Made by a program: the position numbers and the translations under genes. From Brachybacterium faecium DSM 4810 (GTDB lineage Bacteria > Actinomycetota > Actinomycetes > Actinomycetales > Dermabacteraceae), in contig CP001643.1 of the NCBI GenBank assembly GCA_000023405.1, positions 2,356,001 to 2,420,000 on the forward strand: 64,000 nucleotides of DNA, given 5' to 3'. Positions 8,944 to 18,188 of this stretch are shown here, one piece after another (the stretch's first letter is position 1; each line of letters begins with the position of its first letter). The notes below the pieces were generated by a model. It did not search any database and had not been told where the DNA came from. It saw only the letters and a program-made list of their open reading frames with translations.

Positions 8944-10022
8944 GTGCCGTGCTCCTCCTGCTCGATGCCTGTCGCATCGCGAGTCGTGGACCGGACGGGA
9001 TCGCCCGGTCGCAGATGCCGCACATCACCGACGTCCACGGCCACCTGTTCGCCTCCGCCGAGGTCGACGACCAGCCGGCCGCGCGCGTCGATCGCCCGGG
9101 CGGTGCCGTGCAGCGAGGGCGGATGCTCTCCCCCCGCGCCCCGCTCCCCCAGGGGATCGACCCGCACCGCACGCCCGAGTGTGAGGCACGTCATAGTGTA
9201 GCGCTCGTGGGTGCCGGCGCCGACACCGTCTCCCCCTGTGGACTCGAGCAGCGCCAGCTCCTCGGCGAGCGCGGCGGCCAGGGCGCTCTCGAGGCGGGCG
9301 CCGAGCGCGCCGGCGTCCTCGCGCGCTGTCCGCTCCTCGTGCGCCGCCCGTCCGGGCTCGGCGCCGCCCGCCGGGCCCGTCCCGGTCGCGGCACCGGGGC
9401 GCAGCCCGTGGTCCCCGCGTAGCCAGGCCGCGCCGGGCAGCTCGGTGCCGTCGGCCTGCAGGATCGGTCCACGCAGGTTCAGCCCGATGCCGAGCATCAC
9501 CACGTCCGCGCCCCGGCCCTCGACGAGGATGCCGCCGAGCTTGCGGCCGTCCTCGGTGTGCAGGTCGTTGGGCCATTTCAGTCCGATCCGGGCAGCGCCC
9601 GTGATGTCAGTGCCCATCGAGCCAGGGCTCGTCGCATCAGGGCCCGTCGAGTCAGGGCCCGTCGTGCCGGGTCCTGTGGCACGCGACCCGGTCGCCCCCG
9701 GGCCGAGCACCGCGTCGAGGGCGGTGAGCGCCGCGAGCCCCGCGGCGAGGGGGAACCAGCCCCGTCGGGCGGGATCGAGGCGGCTGCGGTGCACATAGGT
9801 GAGGGCGAGGCTCCCGCCCGCCGGGCTGGCGAAGGGGCGCCCCAGCCGTCCGCGTCCGCGGCTCTGGTGCCGGGCGGTGAGCGCGAAGGGGGTGCGCTGT
9901 CCCGACTGCAGGCGGCGCGCCGCCTCGTCCTGGGTGGAGGTCACCTCGTCGAGGCGGATGATCGCCACCTCCGGGACGCCCCGGGGGTGCGCCGGATGCC
10001 GTGCCCTGCCCGCCTGGTCCAT
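8940..10022 (-). CDS. birA: Biotin--[acetyl-CoA-carboxylase] ligase BirA with a repetitive insert
   Basis: Attaches biotin to the acyl-CoA carboxylase alpha subunit encoded 4.6 kb away. There is no DNA-binding domain, so it is a class I ligase. Motifs: STQDEA, the biotin loop GRGRLGR (residues 56-62), KWPND (149-153) and GGILVEG. Between residues 108 and 144 lies an insert of seven five-residue units (RATGP, GTTGP, DSTGP, DATSP and so on) encoded by 15-bp repeats, just before the KWPND strand; a second Gly/Ala/Glu-rich segment lies near residues 205-240. Length (360 aa) exceeds the usual 260-280 because of these inserts. Start ATG at 10022; a GTG four codons upstream is an alternative. Confidence 0.93.
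   Translation of the reverse strand: MDQAGRARHPAHPRGVPEVAIIRLDEVTSTQDEAARRLQSGQRTPFALTARHQSRGRGRLGRPFASPAGGSLALTYVHRSRLDPARRGWFPLAAGLAALTALDAVLGPGATGSRATGPGTTGPDSTGPDATSPGSMGTDITGAARIGLKWPNDLHTEDGRKLGGILVEGRGADVVMLGIGLNLRGPILQADGTELPGAAWLRGDHGLRPGAATGTGPAGGAEPGRAAHEERTAREDAGALGARLESALAAALAEELALLESTGGDGVGAGTHERYTMTCLTLGRAVRVDPLGERGAGGEHPPSLHGTARAIDARGRLVVDLGGGEQVAVDVGDVRHLRPGDPVRSTTRDATGIEQEEHGT
9599..9705. repeat. 15-bp degenerate tandem repeat inside birA
   Basis: About seven copies of a 15-bp unit, best seen as gcatcagggcccgtc next to gagtcagggcccgtc, with more diverged copies on both sides. The unit length is a multiple of three, so copy number can change without a frameshift. It encodes the x-x-T-G-P pentapeptides of the BirA insert. 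Confidence 0.85.
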
Positions 10023-10127
10023 CTCGTCCCCCACATGCTGCGTCGTCGGTCGTGCCCGTCGTGCGGCGGCCGGTGGGGCGCACGCGCCGAGCGAGGACCT
10101 GACCACCGCCGTCGGACGTCCGTAGCG

Positions 10128-10133
10128 TAGTAT
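10128..10133 (+). promoter_or_regulatory. Candidate -10 box for the carboxylase beta/epsilon genes
   Basis: TAGTAT, matching TANNNT, in the divergent birA/carboxylase gap. It would give a leader of about 50 bases to GTG 10191. No convincing -35 is visible. Confidence 0.35.
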
Positions 10134-10190
10134 CCCGATGTCCATCCGCCGGAACAGATGGCGGCCTCGCAGGCCGCAGCAGGAGGCTCC

Positions 10191-11780
10191 GTGACCGACG
10201 CCCCGAGGCCGCTCACCACCGCCCAGCGACTCGAGGACCTGCGCGAGCGTGATGCCGCCGCCGTCTCCGCCGCCGATGAGGTCGCGGTCCAGAAGCAGCA
10301 TGCCCGAGGCAAGAAGACGGCCCGGGAGCGCATCTCCGACCTGCTGGACGACGGCTCGTTCGTGGAGACCGACAGGTTCGTCCGCCACCAGGCCCGCAAC
10401 TTCGGCATCGACCGCAAGCGCCCCTACGGCGACGGGATCGTCACCGGCTACGGCACGATCGACGGCCGCCAGGTGTGCGTGTACTCCCAGGACTTCACCG
10501 CCTTCGGCGGCTCTCTCGGCGAGGCGCACGGCCGCAAGATCCAGAAGATCCAGGACCTGGCGCTGAGCACCGGGGTGCCGATCATCGGGATCCTCGACGG
10601 CGGCGGCGCCCGCATCCAGGAGGGCGTGGCCTCGCTGGCCATGTTCGCCGGCATTTTCAAGCGCAACACCCGCGCCTCCGGCGTGATCCCCCAGATCTCC
10701 CTGATCATGGGCCCGGCCGCCGGCGGGGCCGTGTACTCCCCGGCGCTCACGGACATCATCGTGATGGTCGAGAAGACCTCCCACATGTTCATCACCGGCC
10801 CGGACGTGATCCGCACCGTCACCGGCGAGGACGTCGGCTTCGAGGAGCTGGGCGGCGCGCGCACCCACTCCTCCCGCTCCGGTGTGGCCCATTACATGGC
10901 GCCCGACGAGGCCGAGGCGATCGAGTACGTCAAGGATCTGCTGAGCTACCTGCCGGCGAACACGCTGAGCCCGGCCCCGTCCTTCCCGGTCCCCTTCGAG
11001 GAGGAGCTCACCGCGACGGACACGGCGCTGGACACCCTGGTGCCGGATTCGCCCAACCAGCCGTACGACATGCTCACCGCGATCCGTGCGGTGCTCGACG
11101 ACGAGGAGTTCCTCGAGGTCCAGCCGCTGTTCGCCCCGAACGTGCTGGTCGGCTTCGGCCGGGTCGAGGGCAGCAGCGTGGGCATCATCGCCAACCAGCC
11201 CTCCCACCTGGCGGGCACGCTCGACATCGACGCCTCCGAGAAGGCGGCCCGCTTCGTGCGGCTGTGCGATGCGAACAACATCCCGGTGCTGACCTTCGTG
11301 GACGTGCCCGGCTTCCTGCCCGGCACCGACCAGGAGTACGGCGGCATCATCCGTCGCGGCGCGAAGCTGCTGTACGCCTACGCCGAGGCGACCGTGCCGC
11401 TGATCACCGTCATCACCCGCAAGGCGTACGGCGGCGCGTACATCGTGATGGGCTCCAAGGAGCTCGGCGCGGACATCAACCTGGCCTGGCCCACCGCCCA
11501 GATCGCGGTGATGGGCTCGCAGGGCGCAGTGAACATCCTCCATCGCGGTGATCTGCGCGAGGTCGCCGAGCAGGGCGGGGACGTCGAGGCCGCCCGCACG
11601 CGCTTCGAGGCGGAGTACGAGGAGCAGTTCGCGACCCCGTACACCGCGGCCGAGCGCGGCTGGATCGACGGCGTGATCCGCCCCGCGGAGACCCGCCTCG
11701 AGGTGGCCCGCGCGCTGCGCGCCCTGCGCACCAAGCGCGACACGCTGCCCACCAAGAAGCACGGGAACATCCCGCTGTGA
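10191..11780 (+). CDS. Acyl-CoA carboxylase beta subunit (carboxyltransferase, PccB/AccD5 type)
   Basis: Carboxyltransferase that moves CO2 from biotin on the alpha subunit to acetyl- or propionyl-CoA. About 529 residues with both crotonase-like halves: [26 protein letters not shown] (first oxyanion region), [11 protein letters not shown], and in the second half [17 protein letters not shown] and [13 protein letters not shown] choose GTG 10191 because AGGAGG sits at 10181-10186; an in-frame ATG at 10158 would add 11 residues. The stop overlaps the epsilon subunit start as GTGA. In Mycobacterium the same birA / accD5 / accE5 / maf / accA3 order occurs, supporting a role in methylmalonyl- or malonyl-CoA supply. 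Confidence 0.96.
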   Translation: MTDAPRPLTTAQRLEDLRERDAAAVSAADEVAVQKQHARGKKTARERISDLLDDGSFVETDRFVRHQARNFGIDRKRPYGDGIVTGYGTIDGRQVCVYSQDFTAFGGSLGEAHGRKIQKIQDLALSTGVPIIGILDGGGARIQEGVASLAMFAGIFKRNTRASGVIPQISLIMGPAAGGAVYSPALTDIIVMVEKTSHMFITGPDVIRTVTGEDVGFEELGGARTHSSRSGVAHYMAPDEAEAIEYVKDLLSYLPANTLSPAPSFPVPFEEELTATDTALDTLVPDSPNQPYDMLTAIRAVLDDEEFLEVQPLFAPNVLVGFGRVEGSSVGIIANQPSHLAGTLDIDASEKAARFVRLCDANNIPVLTFVDVPGFLPGTDQEYGGIIRRGAKLLYAYAEATVPLITVITRKAYGGAYIVMGSKELGADINLAWPTAQIAVMGSQGAVNILHRGDLREVAEQGGDVEAARTRFEAEYEEQFATPYTAAERGWIDGVIRPAETRLEVARALRALRTKRDTLPTKKHGNIPL

Positions 11781-12112
11781 GCACCGGCCAGGACAGTCCC
11801 GCCGCCACGGCCGACGCCGCCGGCGCCGCACCCGCCGCGGGCACTCCCGCCGCGGTGGAGCAGCCGGCACCGGTGCGCCCCGCGGACGTGCGCCTGGTGC
11901 AGGGCTATCTGCGCGACGACGAGCTCGCCGCGATCGCCGTGGTGGTCTCGGCGATGAGCGTCACCAGCCGGCTCGAGGCCGAGGAGCGCCTGCTCGCCGA
12001 GGGCCGGGGCGCCGGCGCCGGGGCGTGGAACGACGCCGTGCACACCCACCCGCGGGGCCACGGCCTGCGCGGTCTGCCCTCGGCCACGGCCTGGCAGTTC
12101 TCCGACCGCTGA
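11777..12112 (+). CDS. Acyl-CoA carboxylase epsilon subunit
   Basis: Small accessory subunit (111 aa) that stabilises actinobacterial acyl-CoA carboxylase complexes. After an Ala/Pro-rich N-terminal 35 residues comes the conserved [20 protein letters not shown] helix, and the protein ends in the family-typical AWQFSDR with its conserved Trp. Start GTG at 11777 overlaps the beta subunit stop by 4 bases, so stoichiometric coupled synthesis is likely. Sequence identity in this family is low, but position and C-terminus make the call safe. Confidence 0.9.
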   Translation: MSTGQDSPAATADAAGAAPAAGTPAAVEQPAPVRPADVRLVQGYLRDDELAAIAVVVSAMSVTSRLEAEERLLAEGRGAGAGAWNDAVHTHPRGHGLRGLPSATAWQFSDR

Positions 12113-12194
12113 GCTCGGACCGCTGAGCTGCTCCCCCGGCCCTCGGCCCCGTTGCCCGCGGGCCCGCGACCGTCGGGCCGCTGCGGGGCCGCAC

Positions 12195-12200
12195 TAGACT
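12195..12200 (+). promoter_or_regulatory. -10 box of a likely leaderless promoter (DUF885 gene)
   Basis: TAGACT followed by 7 bases and then ATG 12208, with no ribosome binding site. Confidence 0.5.
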
Positions 12201-12207
12201 GCGGCGC

Positions 12208-13899
12208 ATGCCCGAGAGCCCCTCCGCCGTGTCCCCCACGCGCCCCGCGACCGCCCTGGACCGCCTGGCCGACGAGTACGTCGATCTCAGCGCCCGCCTG
12301 GACCCGTTCCTCGCCACCGCCCTCGGCGTGCCCGGCCACGACGCCGAGGTCACCGACCACTCCCCCGCCGCAGTCGCCGAGCGCACCGACGCCGCCCGCG
12401 CCCTGCTCGCCCGCGCCGCCGAGGTCCCGGACGAGGACGCCGTGGACACCGTCACCCGCGCCGCGCTCACCGAGCGGCTGGGCCTCGAGATCGAGCGCGC
12501 GGAGCAGCGTCTGGACATCGCGACCGTCAACAGCCTCGCCTCCCCGCTGCAGTCCCGCGACGCGCTCGACCAGATGCCCACCGACACCGCCGAGGACTGG
12601 CAGGCCATCGCCGAGCGCATGGCGCGGATGCCCCATGCGCTCAGCACCTGGGTCGAGTCCCTCCACGAGGCGGCCGAGCACGGCGTGCTCTCCTCCCGCC
12701 GCCAGCTGCTGCTCGGGGCCGAGCAGGCCCGCGGCTTCGCCGCTGCGGATGGCTTCTTCCCCTCCTTCGCCCGTGACGCCGTGGGCGATGACCGGCAGCG
12801 CGAGCACGTGGCCGCGGCCGCCCGCACCGCGGCGCAGGGCTACCTCGACCTCGCCGCGCAGCTCGAGCAGCTCGCCCCGCGCGCCCCCGAGCACGATGCG
12901 GTGGGGCGGGACGCCTACGCCCTGGCCTCGCGCACCTTCCTGGGCACCCCGATCGACATCGACGAGACCTACGCCTGGGGCATCGAGGAGCTGCGCTCCG
13001 TGGTGGCCGAGCAGGAGGCGGTCGCCGCCCGCATCAACCAGCGGGCCGGCAACGGCGGCGGCAGCTCGGTCCAGGCCGCGAAGCGGGCGCTGAACGCCGA
13101 TCCCGCCCGGGTGCTGCACGGCACCGAGGAGCTGCGCACCTGGATGCAGGATCTCAGCGACCGCGCCGTCGAGGAGCTCGCCGGCACCCACTTCGACATC
13201 CCCGAGCCGCTGCGCCGGCTGGAGTGCCGCATCGCCCGCACCGGCTCCGGCGGCATCTACTACACCGGCCCCAGCGAGGACCTCACCCGGCCGGGCAGGA
13301 TGTGGTGGGACGTGCCGCCCGGCACCACCGAGTTCCACACCTGGCTGGAGACCACGACCGTGTACCACGAGGGCGTGCCCGGCCATCACCTCCAGGTGGG
13401 CATCCAGACCCTCCAGGCGAGCACCTTGAACCGGTGGAGGGCGCTGATGTGCTGGGTCTCCGGCCACGGCGAGGGCTGGGCGCTGTACGCCGAGCGGCTG
13501 ATGGACCAGCTGGGCTATCTCGCCGACGACGGCGACCGGCTGGGGATGCTCGACGCGCAGCGGCTGCGGGCCGGCCGGGTGGTGCTCGACATCGGCCTGC
13601 ACTGCGGGCTGCCGATGCCGGAAGGGATCGCGGGATCCGCCGGCGGGGCGTGGAGCTACCAGAAGGCCTGGGACTTCATGAGCGCCCACTGGGGCGTGAC
13701 CGAGGCCGAGCAGCGCTTCGAGCTGCACCGCTACCTGGGCTGGCCCGGCCAGGCACCCTCCTACAAGATCGGCCAGCGCGTCTGGGAGCAGCTGCGCGCT
13801 GCGGCCGAGAGCTCCGGCACCCCGGTGCGTGATTTCCATCGCCGTGCCCTGGAGCTCGGCGGCCTGCCCCTGTCCGTCCTCGAGGAGGCCCTGCGATGA
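12208..13899 (+). CDS. DUF885 family protein, putative zinc carboxypeptidase-like
   Basis: A 563-residue cytoplasmic protein of the DUF885 family, which is related to M32-type metallopeptidases. The probable zinc site is VYHEGVPGHHLQ (near residues 388-399), a variant HExxPGHH motif, followed by the downstream helix WVSGHGEGWALYAERLM with an additional Glu/His pair. The rest is largely alpha-helical. No signal peptide. Start ATG at 12208 is supported by the TAGACT box 7 bases upstream. The stop overlaps the maf ATG. The physiological substrate is unknown; peptidase activity is inferred from the motif only. Confidence 0.88.
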   Translation: MPESPSAVSPTRPATALDRLADEYVDLSARLDPFLATALGVPGHDAEVTDHSPAAVAERTDAARALLARAAEVPDEDAVDTVTRAALTERLGLEIERAEQRLDIATVNSLASPLQSRDALDQMPTDTAEDWQAIAERMARMPHALSTWVESLHEAAEHGVLSSRRQLLLGAEQARGFAAADGFFPSFARDAVGDDRQREHVAAAARTAAQGYLDLAAQLEQLAPRAPEHDAVGRDAYALASRTFLGTPIDIDETYAWGIEELRSVVAEQEAVAARINQRAGNGGGSSVQAAKRALNADPARVLHGTEELRTWMQDLSDRAVEELAGTHFDIPEPLRRLECRIARTGSGGIYYTGPSEDLTRPGRMWWDVPPGTTEFHTWLETTTVYHEGVPGHHLQVGIQTLQASTLNRWRALMCWVSGHGEGWALYAERLMDQLGYLADDGDRLGMLDAQRLRAGRVVLDIGLHCGLPMPEGIAGSAGGAWSYQKAWDFMSAHWGVTEAEQRFELHRYLGWPGQAPSYKIGQRVWEQLRAAAESSGTPVRDFHRRALELGGLPLSVLEEALR

Positions 13900-14603
13900 C
13901 CACCGACCACGATCCGCTGCTGCTGCTCGCCTCGGCGTCCGCGGGGCGGCGCGCCACCCTGCGCGCCGCCCGCATCGAGCACTCGACCCTGCCCGTCGAC
14001 CTCGACGAGGAGGCGATCCTCGCCCGTGCCCGGGAGCAGGCCGCGCAGTCGGCCTACCCGGCGGAGGCGCCCACCGCCGCGGAGGAGGTGCTGCTGCTGG
14101 CCCGGGAGAAGGCGATCGCCGCGACCTCGCGCAGCGACGGCGGCTACGTGGTGCTCGGCTGCGACTCGATGCTCGAGCTCGAGGGCCAGGTGATCGGCAA
14201 GCCGCTGACCGCCGAGCGGGCCCGTGAGCGCTGGCGGGCGATGCGCGGGCGCACCGGGGTGCTGCACTCCGGGCACTGGCTGGTCGACGACCGGGCGGAG
14301 GAGGACGGCGGCACCGGTGCCACCTTCGGCGCGACCGCCAGCTGCGAGCTCAGCTTCGCCGAGCTCTCCGACGCCGAGATCGACGCCTACGTCGCCACCG
14401 GCGAGCCGCTCGGGGTGGCCGGCGGCTTCACCCTCGACGGCCTCGGCGGCCCGTTCATCGAGCGGGTGCACGGCGACCCCCACGCCGTGGTGGGCCTGTC
14501 CCTGCCGCTGCTGCGGCGGATGCTCGCCGAGATCGATCTGGGCGTCCACGAGCTGTGGGAGGACACCGCCGGCGACGCCCCGCACACCCCTGCCTCCTCC
14601 TGA
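13896..14603 (+). CDS. maf: Maf/YhdE family nucleotide pyrophosphatase
   Basis: House-cleaning nucleoside triphosphate pyrophosphatase (dTTP/UTP type in characterised relatives). The N-terminal LLASASAGRRATLR carries the S-x-x-R phosphate-binding motif, VVLGCDSMLELEGQVIGKP the catalytic aspartate, and GGFTLDGLGGPFIERVHGDP the C-terminal substrate segment. 235 residues, slightly longer than the usual 190-210. ATG 13896 overlaps the DUF885 stop as ATGA. It sits between acyl-CoA carboxylase genes, as in Mycobacterium. Confidence 0.93.
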   Translation: MTTDHDPLLLLASASAGRRATLRAARIEHSTLPVDLDEEAILARAREQAAQSAYPAEAPTAAEEVLLLAREKAIAATSRSDGGYVVLGCDSMLELEGQVIGKPLTAERARERWRAMRGRTGVLHSGHWLVDDRAEEDGGTGATFGATASCELSFAELSDAEIDAYVATGEPLGVAGGFTLDGLGGPFIERVHGDPHAVVGLSLPLLRRMLAEIDLGVHELWEDTAGDAPHTPASS

Positions 14604-14616
14604 CCCCTCGCGGTAC

Positions 14617-14622
14617 TAGACT
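14617..14622 (+). promoter_or_regulatory. -10 box for the carboxylase alpha subunit gene
   Basis: TAGACT, the same hexamer used before the DUF885 and kinase-Nudix genes, but here 36 bases from ATG 14659. The leader contains a GGAAGGA ribosome binding site at 14643-14649. Confidence 0.4.
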
Positions 14623-14658
14623 CGGCCTCTGCTGACCCCGCCGGAAGGACCCTCCCCG

Positions 14659-16437
14659 ATGCCCGCACGCTCCTCCAAGCCCCGCCCCCTGTCCACGGTG
14701 CTCATCGCCAACCGTGGAGAGATCGCGGTGCGGATCGCACGGGCCTGCCGGGATGCCGGACTCCGCTCCGTCGCGGTGTACGCCGATCCCGACCGCGATG
14801 CCCTGCACACCCAGGTCGCCGATGACGCCTACGCGCTCGGCGGCACCACGGCCGCCAGCTCCTACCTGGTGGTCGACAAGATCCTGGACATCGCGCACCG
14901 CTCCGGCGCCGACGCGATCCATCCCGGCTACGGCTTCCTCTCCGAACGTGCGGACTTCGCCCAGGCCGTCATCGACGCGGGGCTGACCTGGATCGGTCCG
15001 CCGCCCGCGGCGATCGAGAAGCTCGGCGACAAGGTCTCCGCCCGGCACATCGCCCAGAAGGCGGGGGCCCCGCTGGTCGCCGGCACGAAGGATCCGGTGC
15101 AGAACTCCGACGAGGTGGTGGACTTCGCCCGCGAGAACGGCCTGCCCATCGCGATCAAGGCCGCCTTCGGCGGCGGCGGCCGCGGCCTGAAGGTCGCCCG
15201 CGAGGAGTCCGAGGTGCGCGAGCTGTTCGACTCCGCGGTGCGCGAGGCGACCGCGTCCTTCGGTCGCGGCGAATGCTTCGTGGAGCGCTACCTGGATTCC
15301 CCCCGTCACGTCGAGACCCAGTGCCTGGCGGACGTCCACGGCAACGTCCAGGTGGTCTCCACCCGCGACTGCTCCCTGCAGCGCCGCCATCAGAAGCTGG
15401 TCGAGGAGGCTCCCGCCCCCTTCCTCACGCCCCAGCAGAATGCCCAGCTGGTCTCCTCCTCGAAGGCGATCATGCGGGAGGCCGGCTACGTCGGCGCCGG
15501 CACCTGCGAGTTCCTCGTCGGTCTCGACGGCACCATCTCCTTCCTCGAGGTCAACACGCGCCTGCAGGTCGAGCACCCGGTGACCGAGGAGGTCGCCGGT
15601 GTGGACCTGGTGCGCGAGCAGCTGCGGATCGCCGCCGGCGAGCGCATCAGCGAGGAGGATCCCGCGGTGCGCGGCCACTCCTTCGAGTTCCGCATCAACG
15701 GCGAGGATCCCGGGCGCGGCTTCATGCCCGCCCCGGGCCGCATCCAGCGCTTCGACATGCCCACCGGGCCCGGCGTGCGCGTCGAGACCGGGGTGCGGGC
15801 CGGGGACGAGGTCTCCGGGGCGTTCGATTCGATGCTCGCCAAGCTCATCGTCACCGGCGCCACCCGCCAGGAGGCGCTCGAGCGCTCCCGCCGCGCGCTG
15901 GCCGAGTTCCGCATCGACGGCATCCCCACCGTCCTGCCCTTCCACGCGCGGGTGGTCGAGGATCCGGCCTTCGCGCCGGAGGATCCCGAGCAGCCGTTCT
16001 CCGTGCACACCCGCTGGATCGAGACGCAGTTCGACAACGATCTGTCGGCCGCGCCGCTGCCGGGCCAGCCGGAAGAGCCCGAGGACCGCGAGGCCGTGGT
16101 GGTCGAGGTGGACGGCCGACGGGTCGAGATCAGCCTGCCCGCCTCGCTGCGTGCGCCCCAGGCCCCGGTGCGGCAGCGCCGCAAGCGTCAGCACCGTGCG
16201 TCCGGGGAGGCCGGCGGGAGCGGCAACAGCGTCTCCGCGCCGATGCAGGGCACGATCGTGAAGGTGGTCGCCGAGGAGGGCCAGTCCGTGGCCGACGGCG
16301 ACCTGCTGGTGGTGCTCGAGGCGATGAAGATGGAGCAGCCGATCACGGCGCATCGCTCCGGGATCGTCAAGAGCCTGAACGCGGAGATCGGCGCGACCGT
16401 CTCCGCGGGCGCCGTCCTCTGCACCATCGAGGACTGA
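14659..16437 (+). CDS. Acyl-CoA carboxylase alpha subunit: biotin carboxylase and biotin carboxyl carrier (AccA3 type)
   Basis: ATP-dependent biotin carboxylase fused to its own carrier domain, 592 residues. N-terminal [19 protein letters not shown], the ATP-grasp glycine loop [12 protein letters not shown], and [14 protein letters not shown] are diagnostic; the C-terminal biotinyl domain has EAMKMEQP with biotin acceptor K557. A basic linker (about residues 500-520) joins the halves. It is the presumed substrate of the BirA in this window and works with the beta and epsilon subunits. Preceded by GGAAGGA at suitable spacing. It is convergent with lpdA, with a hairpin in the gap. Confidence 0.97.
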   Translation: MPARSSKPRPLSTVLIANRGEIAVRIARACRDAGLRSVAVYADPDRDALHTQVADDAYALGGTTAASSYLVVDKILDIAHRSGADAIHPGYGFLSERADFAQAVIDAGLTWIGPPPAAIEKLGDKVSARHIAQKAGAPLVAGTKDPVQNSDEVVDFARENGLPIAIKAAFGGGGRGLKVAREESEVRELFDSAVREATASFGRGECFVERYLDSPRHVETQCLADVHGNVQVVSTRDCSLQRRHQKLVEEAPAPFLTPQQNAQLVSSSKAIMREAGYVGAGTCEFLVGLDGTISFLEVNTRLQVEHPVTEEVAGVDLVREQLRIAAGERISEEDPAVRGHSFEFRINGEDPGRGFMPAPGRIQRFDMPTGPGVRVETGVRAGDEVSGAFDSMLAKLIVTGATRQEALERSRRALAEFRIDGIPTVLPFHARVVEDPAFAPEDPEQPFSVHTRWIETQFDNDLSAAPLPGQPEEPEDREAVVVEVDGRRVEISLPASLRAPQAPVRQRRKRQHRASGEAGGSGNSVSAPMQGTIVKVVAEEGQSVADGDLLVVLEAMKMEQPITAHRSGIVKSLNAEIGATVSAGAVLCTIED

Positions 16438-16508
16438 CACCGGGCGCGCCGGGCCGGGCACCCCGTCCCCGCCCGGCCCACGCCTCCCTCCCCCGGGCGC
16501 CTCTCTGC

Positions 16509-16547
16509 TCACGGGTGATGCGCGGTGTTCACGGGAGATGCGCGGTG
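16509..16547. repeat. Two adjacent 19-bp direct repeats
   Basis: tcacgggtgatgcgcggtg at 16509-16527 and tcacgggagatgcgcggtg at 16529-16547 differ at one base. The second copy overlaps the left arm of the following hairpin. Confidence 0.8.
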
Positions 16548-16576
16548 CTGTTCCCTCCGCGGGAACCGCACCGCGC
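16540..16576. terminator. Hairpin between convergent acc alpha and lpdA genes
   Basis: A 16-bp stem (gcgcggtgctgttccc against gggaaccgcaccgcgc, one mismatch) with a 5-base loop. No U-tract follows on either strand. Its position between two gene ends suggests a bidirectional terminator. Confidence 0.6.
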
Positions 16577-16616
16577 AGCGCTGTTCAGTCGCCGGGAGGG
16601 CGCATGGGGTGCCGGT

Positions 16617-18086
16617 TCAGGGCTGGTCGTCGTCGAGCATCCGCTGCCGCGCCACCTCGGCCAGGGAGCCGGTGAGCGAGGGGTAGATGGTGAAGGTGCC
16701 GGCGACCTGTTCGGCGGTGAGCCGATGGGCGACGGCGAGGGTGTAGGGCAGGATCAGCTCGCTGGCCCGGGGCGCGACCACGACCGCGCCGATCACGGTG
16801 TGCGAGCCGGGCCGCACGATGAGCTTCACGAACCCCTCGGAGATCCCCTGCATCTTCGCGCGCGGGTTGGTGTCCAGGCCCAGGGTCATCACCTCGCCGG
16901 CCACCTCGCCGTCCAGCACCTCCTGCTCGCTGACCCCCACCACCGCGATCTCAGGGCTGGTGAAGATCGCGGAGGAGACCTGCGCGGAGATCAGCGGGGA
17001 GACCGCGTCGCCGAGCGCGTGGTGCATCGCGATGCGGCCCTGCATGGCGGCGACCGAGGCGAGCGGGTAGACGCCGGTGCAGTCCCCGGCGGCATAGATG
17101 CCGCGCACCGAGGTGCGGGAGACGCGATCGGTCTCGATGTGCCCGGAGTCCCGCACCCTCACCCCGGCGCGCTCCAGTCCGAGATCACCGGTCCAGGGGA
17201 TCCCGCCGAGCGCCATCAGCACGTGGCTGCCCGCGATCTCCTCGCCCGAGGTGAGGGTCACGACCACGCCGTCCTCGGTGCGGCGCGCGGTCGCGGCGCG
17301 GGAGCGGGAGCTCACGGTCACGCCGCGGCGGGTGAAGGCGTGCTCGAGCACGTCGGCGGCATCCGCGTCGGTGCCGGGCAGCACCTTCTCGCGCGAGGAG
17401 ACGAGGGTGACCTCGCTCCCCAGGGCCCGGTACGCGCTGGCGAACTCGGCGCCGGTGACACCGGAGCCGACGACGATCAGATGCTCGGGCAGGCGATCGA
17501 GCTCGTAGAGCTGGGTCCAGTTCAGGATCCGCTCCCCGTCGCACGGCGCGCCGTCGAGCTCGCGCGGACGGGCCCCCACGGCCAGCAGGATCACGTCGGC
17601 GTCGAACGAGTCGATCCGCTCGCCCGCCGGGTCGAGCACCTCGACGCGGTCGGGCCCGTCCAGGCGCCCGCGCCCGTCGATCACCCGCACGCCCGCGTCG
17701 ACCAGCGTGGCGCGGATGTCCGCGGACTGGGCGGCGGCGAGCTTCAGCACCCGGCGGTTCACGGCCGCGAGATCGACGTTCAGGGAGTGCGCGGCGGGGG
17801 CGGTGCCGTTGTCGGCGTCGCGGATGCCGAGCCGCTCCGAGCCGGCCACCAGGTCGAGCACGTCGGCCGTGGCGATGAGGGTCTTCGAGGGCACCACGTC
17901 GGTGATGACCGCGGCGCCGCCGATGCCGCGCTCCTCGAGCAGCACCGTCTCCGCGCCGTGCCGCGCAGCGGTCAGCGCCGCCTCGTACCCGCCGGGGCCG
18001 CCACCGAGGATCACCACCCGCACACGGTCTCCGGCGCGGGGGACCCGGCGGGGGTCCGGGGGAAGGGCAGTGCTGGGATCGCTCAC
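16617..18086 (-). CDS. lpdA: LpdA-type flavoprotein NAD(P)H:quinone oxidoreductase (redox-cysteine-less dihydrolipoamide dehydrogenase homologue)
   Basis: 489-residue FAD/NAD flavoprotein of the pyridine nucleotide-disulfide reductase fold: FAD loop VILGGGPGGYEAA (residues 25-37), NAD loop IVVGSGVTGAEFASAY, and IYAAGDCTG. In true lipoamide dehydrogenases the segment after the first glycines is a CxxxxC redox disulfide; here it reads GGAAVITDVVPSK (56-68) with no Cys. The C-terminal HxxxxE catalytic pair is also altered (TIYPSLTGSLAE). These changes match mycobacterial LpdA (Rv3303c), a quinone reductase, so lipoamide activity is not expected. Start GTG at 18086. Divergent from the PNP gene. 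Confidence 0.9.
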   Translation of the reverse strand: MSDPSTALPPDPRRVPRAGDRVRVVILGGGPGGYEAALTAARHGAETVLLEERGIGGAAVITDVVPSKTLIATADVLDLVAGSERLGIRDADNGTAPAAHSLNVDLAAVNRRVLKLAAAQSADIRATLVDAGVRVIDGRGRLDGPDRVEVLDPAGERIDSFDADVILLAVGARPRELDGAPCDGERILNWTQLYELDRLPEHLIVVGSGVTGAEFASAYRALGSEVTLVSSREKVLPGTDADAADVLEHAFTRRGVTVSSRSRAATARRTEDGVVVTLTSGEEIAGSHVLMALGGIPWTGDLGLERAGVRVRDSGHIETDRVSRTSVRGIYAAGDCTGVYPLASVAAMQGRIAMHHALGDAVSPLISAQVSSAIFTSPEIAVVGVSEQEVLDGEVAGEVMTLGLDTNPRAKMQGISEGFVKLIVRPGSHTVIGAVVVAPRASELILPYTLAVAHRLTAEQVAGTFTIYPSLTGSLAEVARQRMLDDDQP

Positions 18087-18176
18087 CCCGTCATTGTGGC
18101 AAAGAACCTACGGTCAGGCGGCGGTTTCAGGCACCGGGAGCCGTGCGGCACGCCCCCGCGGGCGGCCCCGCTGCGT

Positions 18177-18182
18177 TACCTT
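18177..18182 (+). promoter_or_regulatory. -10 box of a likely leaderless PNP promoter
   Basis: TACCTT 6 bases before ATG 18189, with no Shine-Dalgarno sequence in between. Confidence 0.4.
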
Positions 18183-18188
18183 CTGTCC

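Noticed and set aside
10158-10190. ATG 10158 as start of the carboxylase beta subunit
   Set aside because: The extra 11 residues are Ala/Gly-rich and lack a good ribosome binding site, whereas GTG 10191 follows AGGAGG. Not fully excluded.
15273-18188. Very long plus-strand frame running from inside acc alpha through lpdA into the PNP gene
   Set aside because: Only the last 287 codons (PNP) have homology. The rest is out of frame with acc alpha and antisense to lpdA.
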